The notes beneath the pieces are model-generated. The model worked only from the letters and a program-made list of their open reading frames with translations. It made no database searches and was not told the DNA's origin. Source: Musa acuminata AAA Group (taxonomy: Eukaryota > Streptophyta > Magnoliopsida > Zingiberales > Musaceae). From it: DNA of 64,000 nt. Location of the stretch: contig NC_088331.1 of assembly GCF_036884655.1 (NCBI RefSeq), forward strand, positions 13,057,001-13,121,000, given 5' to 3'. The position numbers were made by a program, and so were the translations under genes. This document shows, piece after piece, positions 12,901-24,282 of this stretch. Every line of letters starts with the position of its first letter. Positions within the stretch are counted from its first letter, which is position 1.

Positions 12901-13031
12901 GTTAAATTTATCTTTATAAAATGATTTTCGTCAGAATCAATTTTTCATCGTACGAAGAAATATCAAAAACAGTGATTTTTCTACTGCACTAATTCACCCC
13001 CCCCACTCTCAATGCCAACTCATTCCTAACA
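9995..13031 (+). mobile_element. SLE-A 3' LTR, split by solo LTR C
   Basis: LTR parts 9995-11319 and 12848-13031, about 1.5 kb when joined. It has dyad modules of the GGTGGTACCACC type (about 10800-10905), a TATA box TATAAATA at 10960-10967, and the conserved R/U5 region. The C-tract and CCTAACA end are at about 12998-13031. Solo LTR C is inserted after TAAAC, which is repeated on its far side. Confidence 0.9.
11320..12847 (+). mobile_element. Solo LTR C (SLE family), 1528 bp
   Basis: From TGTTGAATCTCGG at 11320 to CCTAACA at 12847, flanked by a perfect 5-base duplication taaac (11315-11319 and 12848-12852). The dyad-module array lies about 11825-12110 and the TATA box TATATATA at 12161-12168. 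No internal sequence remains, so this is a solo LTR. It is closer to LTR B than to its host LTR, so a different subfamily invaded the older LTR. Confidence 0.93.
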
Positions 13032-13036
13032 TTCGG

Positions 13037-13995
13037 ATGTACTCGATTTGTCACAAGTCACCTTGAGTGTCTTCTTCTTCTTTGGCAACCTCTTCTTTTT
13101 AAGTTTATTTTTATTTTTTATTCTTGTTTTATGAACTTTTTAAACTTTATTGTTAGGAGATCAAGTTCGTCATCACTTGAGCTTTCACTCTAGTAGTCTT
13201 CTTTTATTCTAAGTGCAAAATCCTTTTTGTTCTTAGGAAGGTTATTCTCAAGTTTATTATATGCCACATAAGTCATTTCGTAGGTCTTCAAAGACCCGAT
13301 TAGTTCTTCAAGTATAAACTTGTTGAAGTCTTTTGCCTCTTGTATTGCAGTTACTTTTGAATCCGAATTTTGAGAAAGAGATTGTAAAACTTTATTAACA
13401 AGTTCAAGATTCAAAAAATATTTGTCAAGAGCTTTTAAACTATCGACGACATCCTTAAAACTAGTGTATATGTCAATAATAGTTTCGCTTGACTTAATAT
13501 AAAATAATTCAAAATCATATATCAAAAAATTAACTTTATAATCTTTAACTCTACTTGTGCCTTCATGTGTGATTTTAAGTGTGTGCTAAATCTCATACAT
13601 AGTTTCGTAAATAGAAACCTGGTTAAATTCATTTTTATCTAGAGCATAAAACAAAGCGTTCATCACTTTAGCATTCAAAGAAATTTTTTTTTTCTCAAAG
13701 TCATTCCTTTCATTCTAAATTTTAGACGGGGTTTGAAAACCAAGTTCAATAATATTCCATAAAACAAAGCGTTCATCACTTTAGCATTCAAAGAAATTTT
13801 TTTTTTCTCAAAGTCATTCCTTTCATTCTAAATTTTAGACGGGGTTTGAAAACCAAGTTCAATAATATTCCATAAATCAAAGTTCAAAGAAGGCAAGAAA
13901 ACTCTCATTCTAATTTTCTAATAAGTGTAGTCCATTCCATTAAACATAGGTGGACAAGTGATAGAAAGACTCTTTTGAAATCCGATAAAAGCCAT
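13037..13995 (-). pseudogene. gag: SLE-D gag pseudogene (5' and middle part)
   Basis: Minus-strand UBN2-type gag. The start codon is at 13993-13995, directly after the usual GAGAA leader. The conserved block with IGDMYTRFTDVVNSLKALGK-type residues lies around 13430-13480. The C-terminal acidic part continues after the SLE-A insertion at 3456-3389, ending with EDEEK-type residues and a stop at about 3389. It is broken by stops in the N-terminal third and by a perfect 113-base tandem duplication (13645-13757 and 13758-13870). No zinc knuckle is seen. The longest open piece is 13190-13525. Confidence 0.85.
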
Positions 13996-14030
13996 TTCTC
14001 TTGAGTGTTAAACCAAATGAGAAAAACATG

Positions 14031-14042
14031 GCTTTGATACCA
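14031..14042 (-). other. SLE-D primer binding site
   Basis: On the minus strand the bases read TGGTATCAAAGC, one change from the TGGTATCAGAGC that pairs with the 3' end of initiator methionine tRNA. It lies between the 5' LTR and gag. Confidence 0.75.
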
Positions 14043-14043
14043 A

Positions 14044-15341
14044 CTAGGGGGGGGGGGGGGGGGTGAATTAGTGTTGTCGATAAAATCACGTCAATTCAAA
14101 ATCTCATTTGATAAAATTGATATCGGAAAGCGTTTGACTTGAAAGCGCATTCGTAAGTGTAGTGAAAGTAATACGGAAGTAAATCAGTTTGCAATATGAG
14201 AATAATAATGAAAAGTAAAACATAAATGCAAATCAAGTTTATAGTAGTTCGATCGTCGTGACTTATGTCCACTCCCGATTCCTCTTTTGTTGAGGCCACC
14301 GGTATCCACTAATGGTCTTCCTTCAATGGGCAAGGACCAACTACCCTTACAACTCTATTCTCCTTTTGACAGACTCAAGAGAGAACATTTACAACCCCAC
14401 TCACTTGTTTCTTAAATAGAAATCAACACTTAGACTAGATGAGGAGAACTCTCACAAGATTATAATAGAGTTTTTCCTTGTTTATGTTCTCAGTTCTTGT
14501 GTATACTAAACAGGGATGAGAGGGGTATTTATAGGCCCCAAATGGATTCAAACTTAGAGCCAAAACTAATCTAATCCCAGGTCTTCGGGGTTATGGCGGT
14601 ACCACCGCCTGTGTTGGGTGATACTATTGCCTACAGCACTGACACTAGGTGGTACCACTGCCTGACACAATTTGGGAGACTGTGTCTGGGTGGTACCACC
14701 ACCCAAACTACCGGTACCACTGCCTGACACTGGGCAGTACCATTGCCTAGTTTGGTAGTGCTACCGCCTAACACAGTCTTGGAAACTATGTCTTAGAGAC
14801 TAAGCCTCTGGTAGTGCCACCGTCTAACCCAACTTTTGGGTCATTGATTGAGCCTTTCTCTTAGCCCAAAACAGTCCCAACATAGGTCCAATTGGCCCAT
14901 AATTGAGTTGGCTAAATTACATTCTAAACCAACCCAATTACAACTAAAACTAATTCAATCTAGATAATTATTACAAAGCATTAATCAAATGTTGTTTGGC
15001 ATATCACTGGTTCATCGGCGCTTCGTCCAATTCTTCAGCGTATCGTCCTCTTTTATGGCCTTTTGTCCAATCGATATGTTGACCTTTGTAACTCAGATCT
15101 CCTTAGCGTAATATTTGCTCTTCTAGGCCCGATGCCCGAACTCATGGCATGTAGCCTTCTACCGACATGTCGACCAATCCTCCGGCTCAACGTCCAATCT
15201 TCTGACATGTTCCACTTCGGCTCAACATTGATTCTTCTAACTTTAATAGTCTCTTCATTATCAAAGCTAGTCCTACGTCACTTAAAACATAGATTAAATC
15301 ATAAACGCTATCAATTAGTTTCATCATTATGAGATTCAATA
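14044..15341 (-). mobile_element. SLE-D 5' LTR
   Basis: Minus-strand LTR beginning TATTGAATCTC at 15341. It has dyad GGTGGTACCACC-type modules in the 14590-14830 region and a TATA box (TATTTATA on the plus strand) at 14526-14533. It ends in a run of about 18 C (seen as G at 14047-14064). The usual CTCTTAGTG...CCTAACA end is missing after the homopolymer, so the terminus has been lost, perhaps by slippage. Confidence 0.8.
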
Positions 15342-16464
15342 ATTGGATCTCATCCACAAGATCCAATGATTTAGGAGCTTATTGGATATCCTATAAGATA
15401 GGGGCTCTAGCAGATATCTCATATCTGAACCTCTATTCGTCATAATACTTACCATATGTATGACCCTTTAGGCCCAATATCGAGCTGGTCATGAGTCATA
15501 CATGTTAGAACTCCTTCTGGCTCAATGAATTATTATCTACATAATAATTTACTCGACTCATCAACAATGGACGTACTAGGCCACTACGTTGTAGTCCCCA
15601 AATAATATAGGGGAATCTAATCCATTAGACTTATCTATCCTCAATTATCGTATATTTATAGTCCCTCATCTATCTAATACCCTAGAGATTATATACTGGG
15701 CATGGTACTGTCAGGTCCATACAGTTTCTACTCGAGTCTCACTCTAATAGGATTCTCCCGAAGAACTCTTTCTCTCTCAATTCGAATGACCTTGGCTAGG
15801 GATTTGTCTGAGAAAGAATACATGGGATATTCCTCTCATGACATTGAGAGTAGATAATCCTCTATCGATACTCAATAGCCATCGTAAGATTGGCTACCAC
15901 TCCCGATGACCAACTATGCTAGATCTGGAACTTTTAAGGCTATAAATCCGATATTAAAGAGTGGAGTGGTCATATAGGACATCCTTGGTGTTTGAAGTCT
16001 AAGGGCTAAATATACCACTAGGACAACGAAATTGCTATATGACAATAAGTCATCATCAACCATCCAACATTCCATGAGCGGAACAATCAGTGAACTTATT
16101 CTCCAATGAGTACCTACACTATATCCCTAGTGTGCCGACACGAGTAGTTGTGAAACCAGCCATCTCCATCATATGTACAAGTATATAGTACACCAGTCTG
16201 TCTGGTTATCTCGATATCCCTCTCGAGTAACCTATAACTGAGATTATTTAGGATATATGTTTAAAGGTGAATCAGTCTCATTATCGTGATCTCATTACAA
16301 TTTGATTCTCATTGCACAGATTCATATATATCACAATATATATTTATGCAACAGACAATATAAAGTGATAAAATATCAAATAATATAATAAAAAAAAAGA
16401 ATGTGTATTATGTCACACGTGCCATCACTCACGTGATTGACTTAGAAGGCACCTATGACTAACA
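15342..16464 (-). mobile_element. COP-N: copia 3' LTR, partial
   Basis: Minus-strand LTR of the Angela-like family. It starts TGTTAGTCATAGG (plus-strand end at 16464) and follows the LTR of COP-L (60627-62240) until it stops at 15342 against the SLE-D LTR. Roughly the last third, including the TATA region, is missing. The preceding internal sequence is the matching pol end, so this is a 3' LTR. Confidence 0.85.
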
Positions 16465-16857
16465 ATCTCTCATTTGACCTAGAGCCAATCACCTATGTGT
16501 CTGATCCTCATCAGATTCCTATGATGCTCAAAGGTAATCTAAGATAATAGCTTTGTTAGTGGATCTACGATGTTATCTTTGGATATAACTCTTTCCACTC
16601 CTATATCTCCTTGGGCCATGATCTCTCTGATTAGGTAGAACCTCCTTAGAATGTGCTTAGACTTTTGATGAGACCTAGGTTCCTTCGCTTGAGCAATCGC
16701 TCTATTATTATCGTAATATAAGGGAATCTACTCCTCGCTACTCAGCACAACTCTCAGATCTATGATGAACTTCTTCATCCAGACTCTCTTCTTTGCTACC
16801 TCTACTACAGCAATGTAATTCGCTACTATTGTCAAGTCAGCAATTGATACCGGGGGG
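16465..16857 (-). pseudogene. COP-N RNase H 3' fragment
   Basis: Next to the LTR is a polypurine tract (plus strand ATCTCTCATTTGAC), then the end of copia pol. It aligns with the RNase H C-terminal half of COP-L (62255-62600), including the region of the CDN-type catalytic residues and the LTKPL-type tail. Multiple stops break the frame. It is cut at about 16857, where an unrelated gypsy element begins. Confidence 0.75.
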
Positions 16858-17434
16858 TAATGCAGAATGAATTTCGAAAGAAAGCTGATAGTAGAAATGG
16901 AATGAACTCACGATAAAACTTTAACAATATCGAAAAGAAAGCTCACCACCAAGTTTAAAATTATAAAGGGATACAAAAAAATCACCACCCTAAGGATAAA
17001 AAACAAGGATACATAACTAAAAATAAAAGACTCACTACTCAAGAACGTATCCAAGAGATACAAAGTTTAAGGGGGCACTCGAAGAGAGCTTCTGTTAATA
17101 TCATCAGTTTATCTAAAGTTCTTTCTAACCCCTAAACACCAAAATAAGTACTAGTGCATAAAACAACCCTTCTAAAATAGGGAATTTTGAAATTAAGTGT
17201 TCTATAACTAGTAAATAACTTCTTTAATGCATTATTTGGTCAAAAGCACTTTGAAATAGCTATAACTTTATCTAAAGAATGTACTCATGAGCTGTCATAT
17301 TCGAGTTGGCTTAGTTGAAAACTATGAGGCAACATTGTGCGCTAAAAAATATACCATAACATCATCAAGTTTCATATGAGCAGATTGTAGCAAATTAAGC
17401 ACTCCTATATCAATCTCCCTTGGTTGAAATAGAC
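16858..17434 (-). mobile_element. GYP-J 3' end (3' UTR and possible LTR part)
   Basis: Follows the integrase stop on the minus strand. It carries an AGGGAGATTGATATAGGAG purine tract at about 17405-17425, a candidate PPT, which would make the remainder LTR sequence. No second copy is present to confirm this. It ends in a short C-run beside the copia fragment. Confidence 0.45.
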
Positions 17435-19436
17435 TTATCTTAAGTCCTTGTTTGTTTCATCAACATAATTATGAAAATGACTTAAATCAGCCATATTAAA
17501 TGTTGGAAACATTCGGTAATCTTCAGGTAGCTCAATCTTATAAGCATTTTTACCAATCCTCTTAAGCATCTTGAATGGACCATCAGCCTTTGGTTTCAAT
17601 TTTTTAAATTTACTCGGTGGAAACCTCTCCCTCCTTAGATGAATCCAGTCCAAATCACCTATATTAAACTCCATATGTTTTCTATGTTTGTTGATATCTT
17701 GCATGTACCTCTCATTTTGCTTTTCTATGGTTGCTTTAATACTCTCATGCAGCTTTTTTATTTTCTTAACTCTCTCATCAGAATCTCCACTAAATTGCTT
17801 AGTTATAGAATGAGGGACCAAGTCCAAAGGACTAGTAGGATTAGTACCATAAACAACTTTAAAAGAACTCTTACCAGTGCTATGGTGCATGGAATGATTG
17901 TAGGCAAACTCAATCTGTGGAAGAGTGAGATCACATTGCTTAATATTCTTGCCAACATAACTTCTAAGTAAGTTTCCCAAGCTTCTGTTCATTACCTCAG
18001 TTTGTCCATCGGTTTGTGGATGATGTGAGATGTTGAAATTCAAAGAAGTATCCAACTTCCTCCAAAAATGACTAAGAAATTTAGAGTCTTGATCAGACAC
18101 CATAGTCTTGGAATACCATATAATTTAATAATTTTCTTCAAATATAAATCAACAATATGAGATACATTTTTTGATTTATTACAGGAAACAAAGTGAGACA
18201 TTTTTGAAAATCTATTAACAACAACCATGATAGAATCCTTGTTTATTTGAGTTCTTAGCCGCCACAAAACGAAATTAAGACTTACATCCTCCAATGGAGT
18301 GTAAAAACTAGAATTTTGACTTTTTGTTTTTGCCAAATGACACACTCGACATTACTTTATATGTCTCTCCGCATCTTTAAACATCTTAGGCCAATAGAAA
18401 TTTGATGGAACAAAAGCTAGAGTCTTGTCTCTATCGAAATGTCTTCCCAAAACACCACCATAAGCTTCAGCTAGAATTACTTGTCTCAAAGAACAAATTG
18501 GAACACATAATGCATTAGCTCAAAAAAGAAAACCACCGAAGATAGAAAATTATTGAAAGGCACCTGATTTGCAATTCTTCCATATTGAGCCTAATTCCAC
18601 ATCATTCTCACAGAGATCTTCGAATGTATCAAATCCAACCACTTTAACTTTCATTGCTGATAATAAAGAATGCTTTATGCTTAATGCATCAGCAACTATG
18701 TTTTAAATACTAGATTTGTGATTAATTATAAAATTATAAGATTGTAAGAACTCTACCCAAGCTGCATACCTCTTGTTTAGCTTTTGCTGATGATTAATGA
18801 ACTTTAATGCCTCATGATCAGAATATAGGATAAATAGCTTGGCAAGAAGAAACTTACTCCAATAAGATAAACTCGATAAATGACATAAAACTCCTTGTCA
18901 TAGGTAGAATATTTTCTTCTTGTATCATTCAGCTTCTCGATAAAAAAATCAATGGACTTTTTGTTTTGACTTAAAACAACACTAATTCCCATATTAGATA
19001 CATCACATTCAACTTCAAACACCTTATTAAAAGTAGGTAGTTCTAAGATAGGAGCTTCAGTTATATTTCCCTTTAAAAGCTCAAACGCATCATTAGCCTC
19101 ACTAGTCCATTTGAATTTATCACATTTTAGGCATTCGGTGATTGGAGCGACAATAGAGTAGAAACCCTTATTGAATCTTATGTAAAAGGAAGTTAAGCCA
19201 TGGAAACTCCTAGCATCATGGAATGAAGTAGGTGTTGGCTAATTGAGAATAGCTTCTATGTTGCTTTGATCTATTATGATTCCATTTTTTGAAAGAATAT
19301 ACCCCCAAAACACCACACTATGAGTAAAAAAATCATACTTTTTCATATTAGCATAAAGATTTTGCTATCTTAAAATAAAAAATATCTCTTTAAGATGATT
19401 CGTATGCTCATCTTCACTTTTATTATACACCAATAT
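17435..19436 (-). pseudogene. pol: GYP-J pol remnant (RT end, RNase H, integrase)
   Basis: Minus-strand Ty3/gypsy pol. From 19436 downward it reads the C-terminal part of reverse transcriptase (residues like HTNHLKEIF and the YANMKK block), then RNase H (a DVSNMGISVVLSQ-type start near 19000 and YSTYDKEFY near 18900). Next comes the integrase core (VVVNRFSKMSHF near 18230, MVSDQDSKFLSHFW near 18090, HPQTDGQTEVMNRSLG near 18010). The C-terminal domain ends with ADGPF...NAYKIELP and TFNMADLSHF (about 17450-17600). The last 222 codons (17435-18103) are open. Several stops and a frameshift near 18100 break the rest. It is cut at 19436 by COP-K. The style of the C-terminal domain is that of plant chromoviruses of the CRM/Galadriel kind, but no chromodomain follows. 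The lineage is uncertain. Confidence 0.85.
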
Positions 19437-20297
19437 TGTTAGTCATAGGTGCCCTACAAGCCAATCACATGAGTGATGACACGTGTGACTTGACACACAA
19501 TATTTTTACTTATTATTATTTGGTATTTTATCACTTTATATTGTTTGTTGCTTGAATATATTGTAATGTCCATAGATCTGTGTAATGGGAATCAGACCAT
19601 GACGAGATCACGATAATAAGATCGATTCACCTTTAAACACAAATCATAAATAATCTTGATCATAGGTTACTCAAGAGGGACATCGAGATAACCGGATATG
19701 TTAGTGTACTATATACCCATCCATATGATGGATGTAGCTGGTCTCATAGCTACTAGTGTGGGGACACTAGGGATACAATGCAGGTGCTCATTGGAGAATG
19801 AGTTCACTGATTGATCTGCTTACGAAATGCTAGATGGTTGATGATGCCTTATTGTCAGACAACGATTCTGTAGTCCTAGTGGTGTATATGGTCCTTAGAC
19901 TTGAAACACCAAGGATGTCTTGTGTGAGTACTCCATTCTTTGATACTAGACTTATAGGTCTGAAGGTTCTAGATCTAGCATAACCGGTCATTAGAAGTGT
20001 TAGCCAACCTTACGAGGACTATTGAGTGTCGATAGAGGATCATCCACTCTTAGTGTCATGAGAAGAATATCCCATGTGTTCTTGCTCAGACAAATCCCTA
20101 GTAAGAGTCATTCAGATTGAGAAAGAAATAGTTCTTCAAGAGAATTCGATTAGAGCGAGACTCGAGTATAAATTGTATGGTCCTGACAGTACCAAGCCCG
20201 GTATATAGTCTCTAGGATATTAGATGGATGAGAGATTATATGTATATGATAATTGAAGATAGATAGGTCCAATGGATTGGATTCCTCTGTATCGTCC
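19437..20297 (+). mobile_element. COP-K 5' LTR fragment
   Basis: Begins TGTTAGTCATAGG at 19437 and follows the Angela-like LTR for about 860 bases. It then jumps, at the phrase TCTGTATCGTC, straight into pol near the integrase-RT linker. The rest of the LTR, gag, protease and integrase are deleted. A breakpoint in similar short sequence is likely. The element sits inside GYP-J. Confidence 0.85.
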
Positions 20298-20780
20298 GAT
20301 AGAGTACCCCATCCTCTTGAGAGATATATGAGATATATTAAAGGAGAGGATATTGAGGATATTGATCCTTAGACCTAGAGGAGGTTATTATGAGTATAGA
20401 CTCCGAGAAGTGGCAAGAGGTCATGAATTCTGATATGGATCCATGTACTCTAACAAGGTTTGGAACTTAGTTGATGTACCCGAGGGTATTGTACCCATTA
20501 GTTACAAATGGATCTTCAAGAAGAAGATCGGAGTAAATGGAAAGGTAGAGACCTATAAAGCAAGGTTAGTGGCTAAGGGGTATCGTCAAAGGCAAGATGT
20601 TTACTATGACGAAACATTCTCATCCATAGCCATAGTAAAATCCATCTGAATTCTATTGGCTATTACATCATACTATGATTATAAGATCTAACAAATGGAT
20701 GTAAAATCTGCATTCCTCAATGGCAACCTCAAGGTGAAGGTGTATATGATACAGCCTGAGGGATTCGTTTCCAAAAAAAA
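20298..20780 (+). pseudogene. COP-K RT segment 1
   Basis: Copia pol from the end of the integrase-RT linker into reverse transcriptase. It includes the NKVWNLVDVPEG block, KWIFKKK, VETYKARLVAKGYRQ and DYDETFS-type residues (open 20443-20649), then a stop after VKSI. It continues through MDVKSAFLNGNL-type residues to 20780, where GYP-I is inserted into an A-rich site. It aligns well with COP-L 63430-63900. Confidence 0.88.
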
Positions 20781-21011
20781 TGTTAGGATCCTTTTATTTT
20801 CTATACTTTCCTTTTATTTTCTATATATTTATTAAGTCTGTTTAGTTTAGCTAAAGTCGGAACTCTATAAATAAGGATATAACTGCTTCTTTTCGATCAT
20901 ATATGAAAAATATTATTCTGTCTTTTGACAAACCCTAGGAGGCCGATCCCCTCGAAGTGATCATCCCCTTTCTCTTCTTCTTTTTTACGATAAGACTTTA
21001 GGGTCTTATCA
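20781..21011 (+). mobile_element. GYP-I 5' LTR
   Basis: TGTTAGGATCC to GGTCTTATCA, 231 bases, with TATAAATA at 20866-20873. It is very similar to the 3' LTR except that it lacks a duplication of about 27 bases and has a few substitutions. Confidence 0.92.
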
Positions 21012-21013
21012 TT

Positions 21014-21025
21014 TGGTATCAGAGC
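21014..21025 (+). other. GYP-I primer binding site
   Basis: TGGTATCAGAGC, complementary to the 3' end of initiator methionine tRNA, two bases after the 5' LTR. Confidence 0.92.
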
Positions 21026-21442
21026 GGTGATCCTTGGCGTTCTCGCTGCAACGTAACAAAAAAAAAAGAAAAGGGTTGTTACCCCGGCGGTTGCCCCCCT
21101 CCTCACGGCTACCGAAACAGGGCAACTCACTGCTGCTGCCCTCCTCCAGCACTCCTCTTCCCCTTGAGTGCCATCATTGCCCAGCCGACCCATCACCGTT
21201 GTGGGCCACCGTGCAACGACCGTCGCTCGCCTCCCGGCCACCGCCGCTCCACCTTGCTCTGCATCTAACCGAAACAGAGTACACTTGCTCTGCCCTTATT
21301 TTTAGCTGTGCCACAACCGCGTGGGTTCCCTTACTACTGCCGACTGTCACCATCGTCACTGCTATTGCCAGCCACTGTGTAGATGCCCTTGACTAGACAT
21401 TAGAAACAAGAACTGGGGATTACTGACTTACAATCGTATGCA
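21026..21442 (+). other. GYP-I 5' leader
   Basis: GC-rich leader between primer site and gag. It has open frames on both strands (for example 21034-21396) but these are Pro/Ser/Arg-rich by composition and resemble no protein. The phrase ACCGAAACAGGGCAACTC recalls the remnant at 1-566. Confidence 0.6.
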
Positions 21443-22340
21443 ATGGCTACCGATAACTCAGTGAAGGCACAAATGCAAGCATTGGAAACCATAATTGAAA
21501 ATCGACTACAAGAAATTCTTCATGATTTCAAAAAGAGCTTGTTGGAGCACTTTAGCGGGTTTCAACAAGATGGGAGCTCAAGTTCTACGCTAAACAGATC
21601 GAGAGATGCAGGAAAAGGGTCCTAGGATGGTGACACACACTATCCACGTATCAGGGTAGAATTTCCACGATGGGAAGATAGGGATCCAACTAGTTGGATC
21701 TCTAGGGCGAAATTTTTTTTTCGTTTTCACAGAACCCTAGAAGAATCCAAGGTAGAAGTGGCCTCAATCCAGCTCGATGGAGATGCAATCCAGTGGTATG
21801 ATTGGTACGAAACTTGCCATGGAATTTCTTCGTGGGAGTAGTTTAAAAGAGGACTTCTTGTTCGCTTTGGCCATCCGAATATGAGAATGTTGATGGCCAA
21901 CTCGCCAAAATTCGTCAGACTTCTATAGTGTTAGAATATCAGAGTAGATTTGAAAGATTGTCCAACCAAGCTAGAGATTGGTCAGAACGATAACTTCTGG
22001 GTACATTTATTGAAGGACTTATTCCCGAGATCCGGTGCGAGGTTAAGGCTCGTCAACCCCACACTATGATGGCTGCGGTTTCATTTGTACGCCTACATGA
22101 AAAAAAAATCAGTGTGGAATATCGTCGAAACAGAGGTGCCAATAAACAGGTGATTAGCAGGCAACCTACCTTATCTACTCCTAGTCAAAACCATAACACT
22201 AGTAGACTAACCCGAGAGGAACTCAAAGAAAGGTTAGCGAAAGGTTTGTGCTGGCATTGCAATGAAAAGTGGAGTAAGGAGCATCGATGCAAACAAGGAA
22301 GACTTTTGATGATTGAACCGATCGAGGATGAACCGTAAGT
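21443..22340 (+). pseudogene. gag: GYP-I gag pseudogene
   Basis: Structural protein of a chromovirus. The start MATDNSVKAQ at 21443 is followed by a stop at about 21623. Then come the typical retrotransposon gag blocks (FPRWEDRDPTSWI, FFRFHRT, VASIQLDGDAIQWY around 21660-21800) broken by stops. The last third (22066-22338) is open. It holds the nucleocapsid zinc knuckle GLCWHCNEKWSKEHRCK, whose spacing matches the CXXC...HXXC form common in chromovirus gag. Confidence 0.88.
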
Positions 22341-22662
22341 ATAAGTATCGGATTCCGATCATGAAGAAGTGGAAACTAATGATGATGTTGAAGCTGTCAC
22401 ACATACAGTGCATGCATTGGCTGGCTATTCTAATCCACAAACTATGAAAATTGGGGGAACTCTGAAACACCAGTCTATCACTGTTTTGATTGATACGAGT
22501 AGCACTAATAATTTTATAGATAGAAAAGTTGCAGCCCGATTAGCTTACCACATCGAATGTTATGACAAATTTGAAGTCAAGGTCGCCGATGGACGAATTT
22601 TAACTTGTGACGGCAAGTGCTCAAAGATAAAATTAATTTTCTAAGGTCAAGAATTATTTATG
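22341..22662 (+). pseudogene. GYP-I aspartic protease region
   Basis: Open 22369-22644. It carries the retroviral-type aspartic protease signature as LIDTSSTNNFID, where the family usually has DTG or DSG followed by S and NFI. The catalytic Asp is kept but the third position is Ser. A stop follows at 22642. It processes the gag-pol polyprotein in active relatives. Confidence 0.8.
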
Positions 22663-24282
22663 GATTTCTTTTTGTTACCTTTGGAAGACTATGAAGTGGT
22701 GCTCGGAATTGAATGGCTATCAACCCTAGGTGATGTCTCCTGGAATTTTTCTAAACTGATTATGAAGTTCTTTATTAATGGAAGATAGGTGACTCTCAAA
22801 GGAAGACGTGGAGGTAAGGTTACAACTATCACTAGCCATCGAATGGAGCGGGTCCTTCGGAAGACACACACCGGATTTTTGATGCAATTCCATAACATTG
22901 AAAAGGAAATGACAGTGAACATTCCGGCTAGAAATATTGAATCATTACTAACAGAGTTTGCAGATATATTTGCAGAGCCACACGGACTTCCACCTCTTAG
23001 ATGTCATGATCATCAGATTCCACTATTACCCGAGAAGGCACCAACCAATGTCCGACCCTATAGATATCCACATTTCCAAAAGGCAAATATAGAGAGGATT
23101 GTCATAGAGATGCTCAAAACAGGAGTTATACGAGCTAGTGTTAGCCCATATTCTTCCCCAGTCTTACTAGTCAGAAAGAAGGATGGCTCATGGCGGATGT
23201 GTGTCGACTATCGAGCACTTAACAACATTACAGTGAAAGATAAATATCCTATTCCAGTAGTGGATGAACTGTTGGACGAATTGGGAGGAGCTCAGGTCTT
23301 CACTAAATTGGATCTACGATCGGGCTATCATCAAATCAGAGTACATGAAAGGGATGTTCAGAAAACTGCCTTCAGGACACATAATGGCCATTACGAGTTT
23401 CTAGTAATGCCTTTTGGGTTAACCAATGCACCCTCTACCTTCCAGAGTTTAATAAATGATATATTTCAGGCTCATCTCCGTAAGTTTGTTTTGGTTTTCT
23501 TTGATGATATTTTAATATACAGTCATTCCCTATAAAGTCATTTATTATATTTATGAATTATCTTTAATATTCTTCGTGAGCATGGTCTTTTTGTCAAGAA
23601 ATCCAAGTGCAGTTTTGGGCAACCTGAGGTTGAGTACCTCGGCCATATCATATCTCAAAAGGGTGTTGCAGTTGATCCTTCAAAAATCCAAGTGATGATA
23701 GACTGACCAATTCCAAAGTCAATCAAAGCTTTAAGGGGGTTCTTGGGACTAACAGGCTATTATCGAAAGTTTGTGAAGAATTATGGCAAAATTAGTACCC
23801 CCTTGATGTCACTTCTAAAGAAAAATGCATTCAGATGGTCAAAAGAGGCAACTCAAGCATTTCAATTATTGACAACTGCAATGACTACTACACCCGTGCT
23901 GGCTTTGCCCAATTTTAATATGATGTTTGTGATTGAATCTGATGCTTCTGGAGCTGGAATAGGAGCTATATTAATGCAGGAAGGTCGGCCTATCGCTTAT
24001 GCAAGTAAGGCTCTTTCCCCTTCCCATTTGAGTTTATCTATTTATGACAAGGAGATGCTAGCCATAATACATGCAGTTACAAAATAGAGACCCTACCTAA
24101 TTGGTCGACGGTTTCAAATATGCACTGATCACAAAAGCCTCAAATATTTTCTAGAGCAAAAGATTTCTTTTCCAAAGCAACAGAAATGGGTCACAAAGCT
24201 ACTGGGATTCGATTATGAGATCATTTATAAAAAGGGGAGTGAGAATTTAGTAGCAGATGCCCTCTCACGCCTTCTAAAATAA
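22663..24282 (+). pseudogene. pol: GYP-I reverse transcriptase and RNase H
   Basis: The RT core is open from 22789 to 23535: GLPPLR and HQIPL entry, [15 protein letters not shown], the [12 protein letters not shown] block, [13 protein letters not shown] and the catalytic FFDDILIY (YXDD-type, both Asp present). A stop at about 23533 and one near 23705 interrupt the connection region. RNase H lies in 23743-24280 with FVIESDASGAGIGAIL, YDKEMLAI and, near the end, the CTDHKSLKYF and ADALSR-type block. Stops at 24085 and about 24280. Copying domains are recognisable but not functional as a single frame. Confidence 0.9.

Larger units (their letters stand above)
3457..13031 (+). mobile_element. SLE-A: gag-only element with perfect TSD
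   Basis: The 5' LTR starts TGTTGAATCTCGG at 3457 and the 3' LTR ends CCTAACA at 13031. The flanking 5-mers are both ttcgg (3452-3456 and 13032-13036), which proves a single insertion into the SLE-D gag. Internal order: gag pseudogene (about 6600-7530), AT-rich non-coding region, PPT (9981-9994), 3' LTR from 9995. The 5' LTR is damaged by a foreign insertion and deletions, and the primer site is deleted. No pol sequence is present. Confidence 0.9.
1298..15341 (-). mobile_element. SLE-D: old minus-strand sirevirus-like element
   Basis: Reading the minus strand, the order is 5' LTR (15341-14044), primer site, gag pseudogene (13995-13037, continued at 3456-3389) and AT-rich 3' non-coding region down to about 1298. 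SLE-A (3457-13031) is inserted in its gag and duplicated the target bases ttcgg (3452-3456 and 13032-13036). The 3' LTR has been lost at the inverted junction near 1298. No pol segment is present between gag and the 3' end, so it belongs to the gag-only class. It is clearly the oldest SLE of the left half because another element is nested in it. Confidence 0.85.

Noticed and set aside
14047..14064. Long G run as an assembly gap or error
   Set aside because: All SLE LTRs have a C-tract of 7-15 bases at this place before CTCTTAGTG, so a homopolymer is expected. Its exact length may still be wrong.
20443..20649. A short host reverse-transcriptase-like gene
   Set aside because: It is part of the broken COP-K pol, which continues at 26043 and 56848 across nested insertions.
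21014..21025. A tRNA gene at the primer-site sequences
   Set aside because: Only the 12-base complement of the tRNA 3' end is present, with no cloverleaf around any of these sites.
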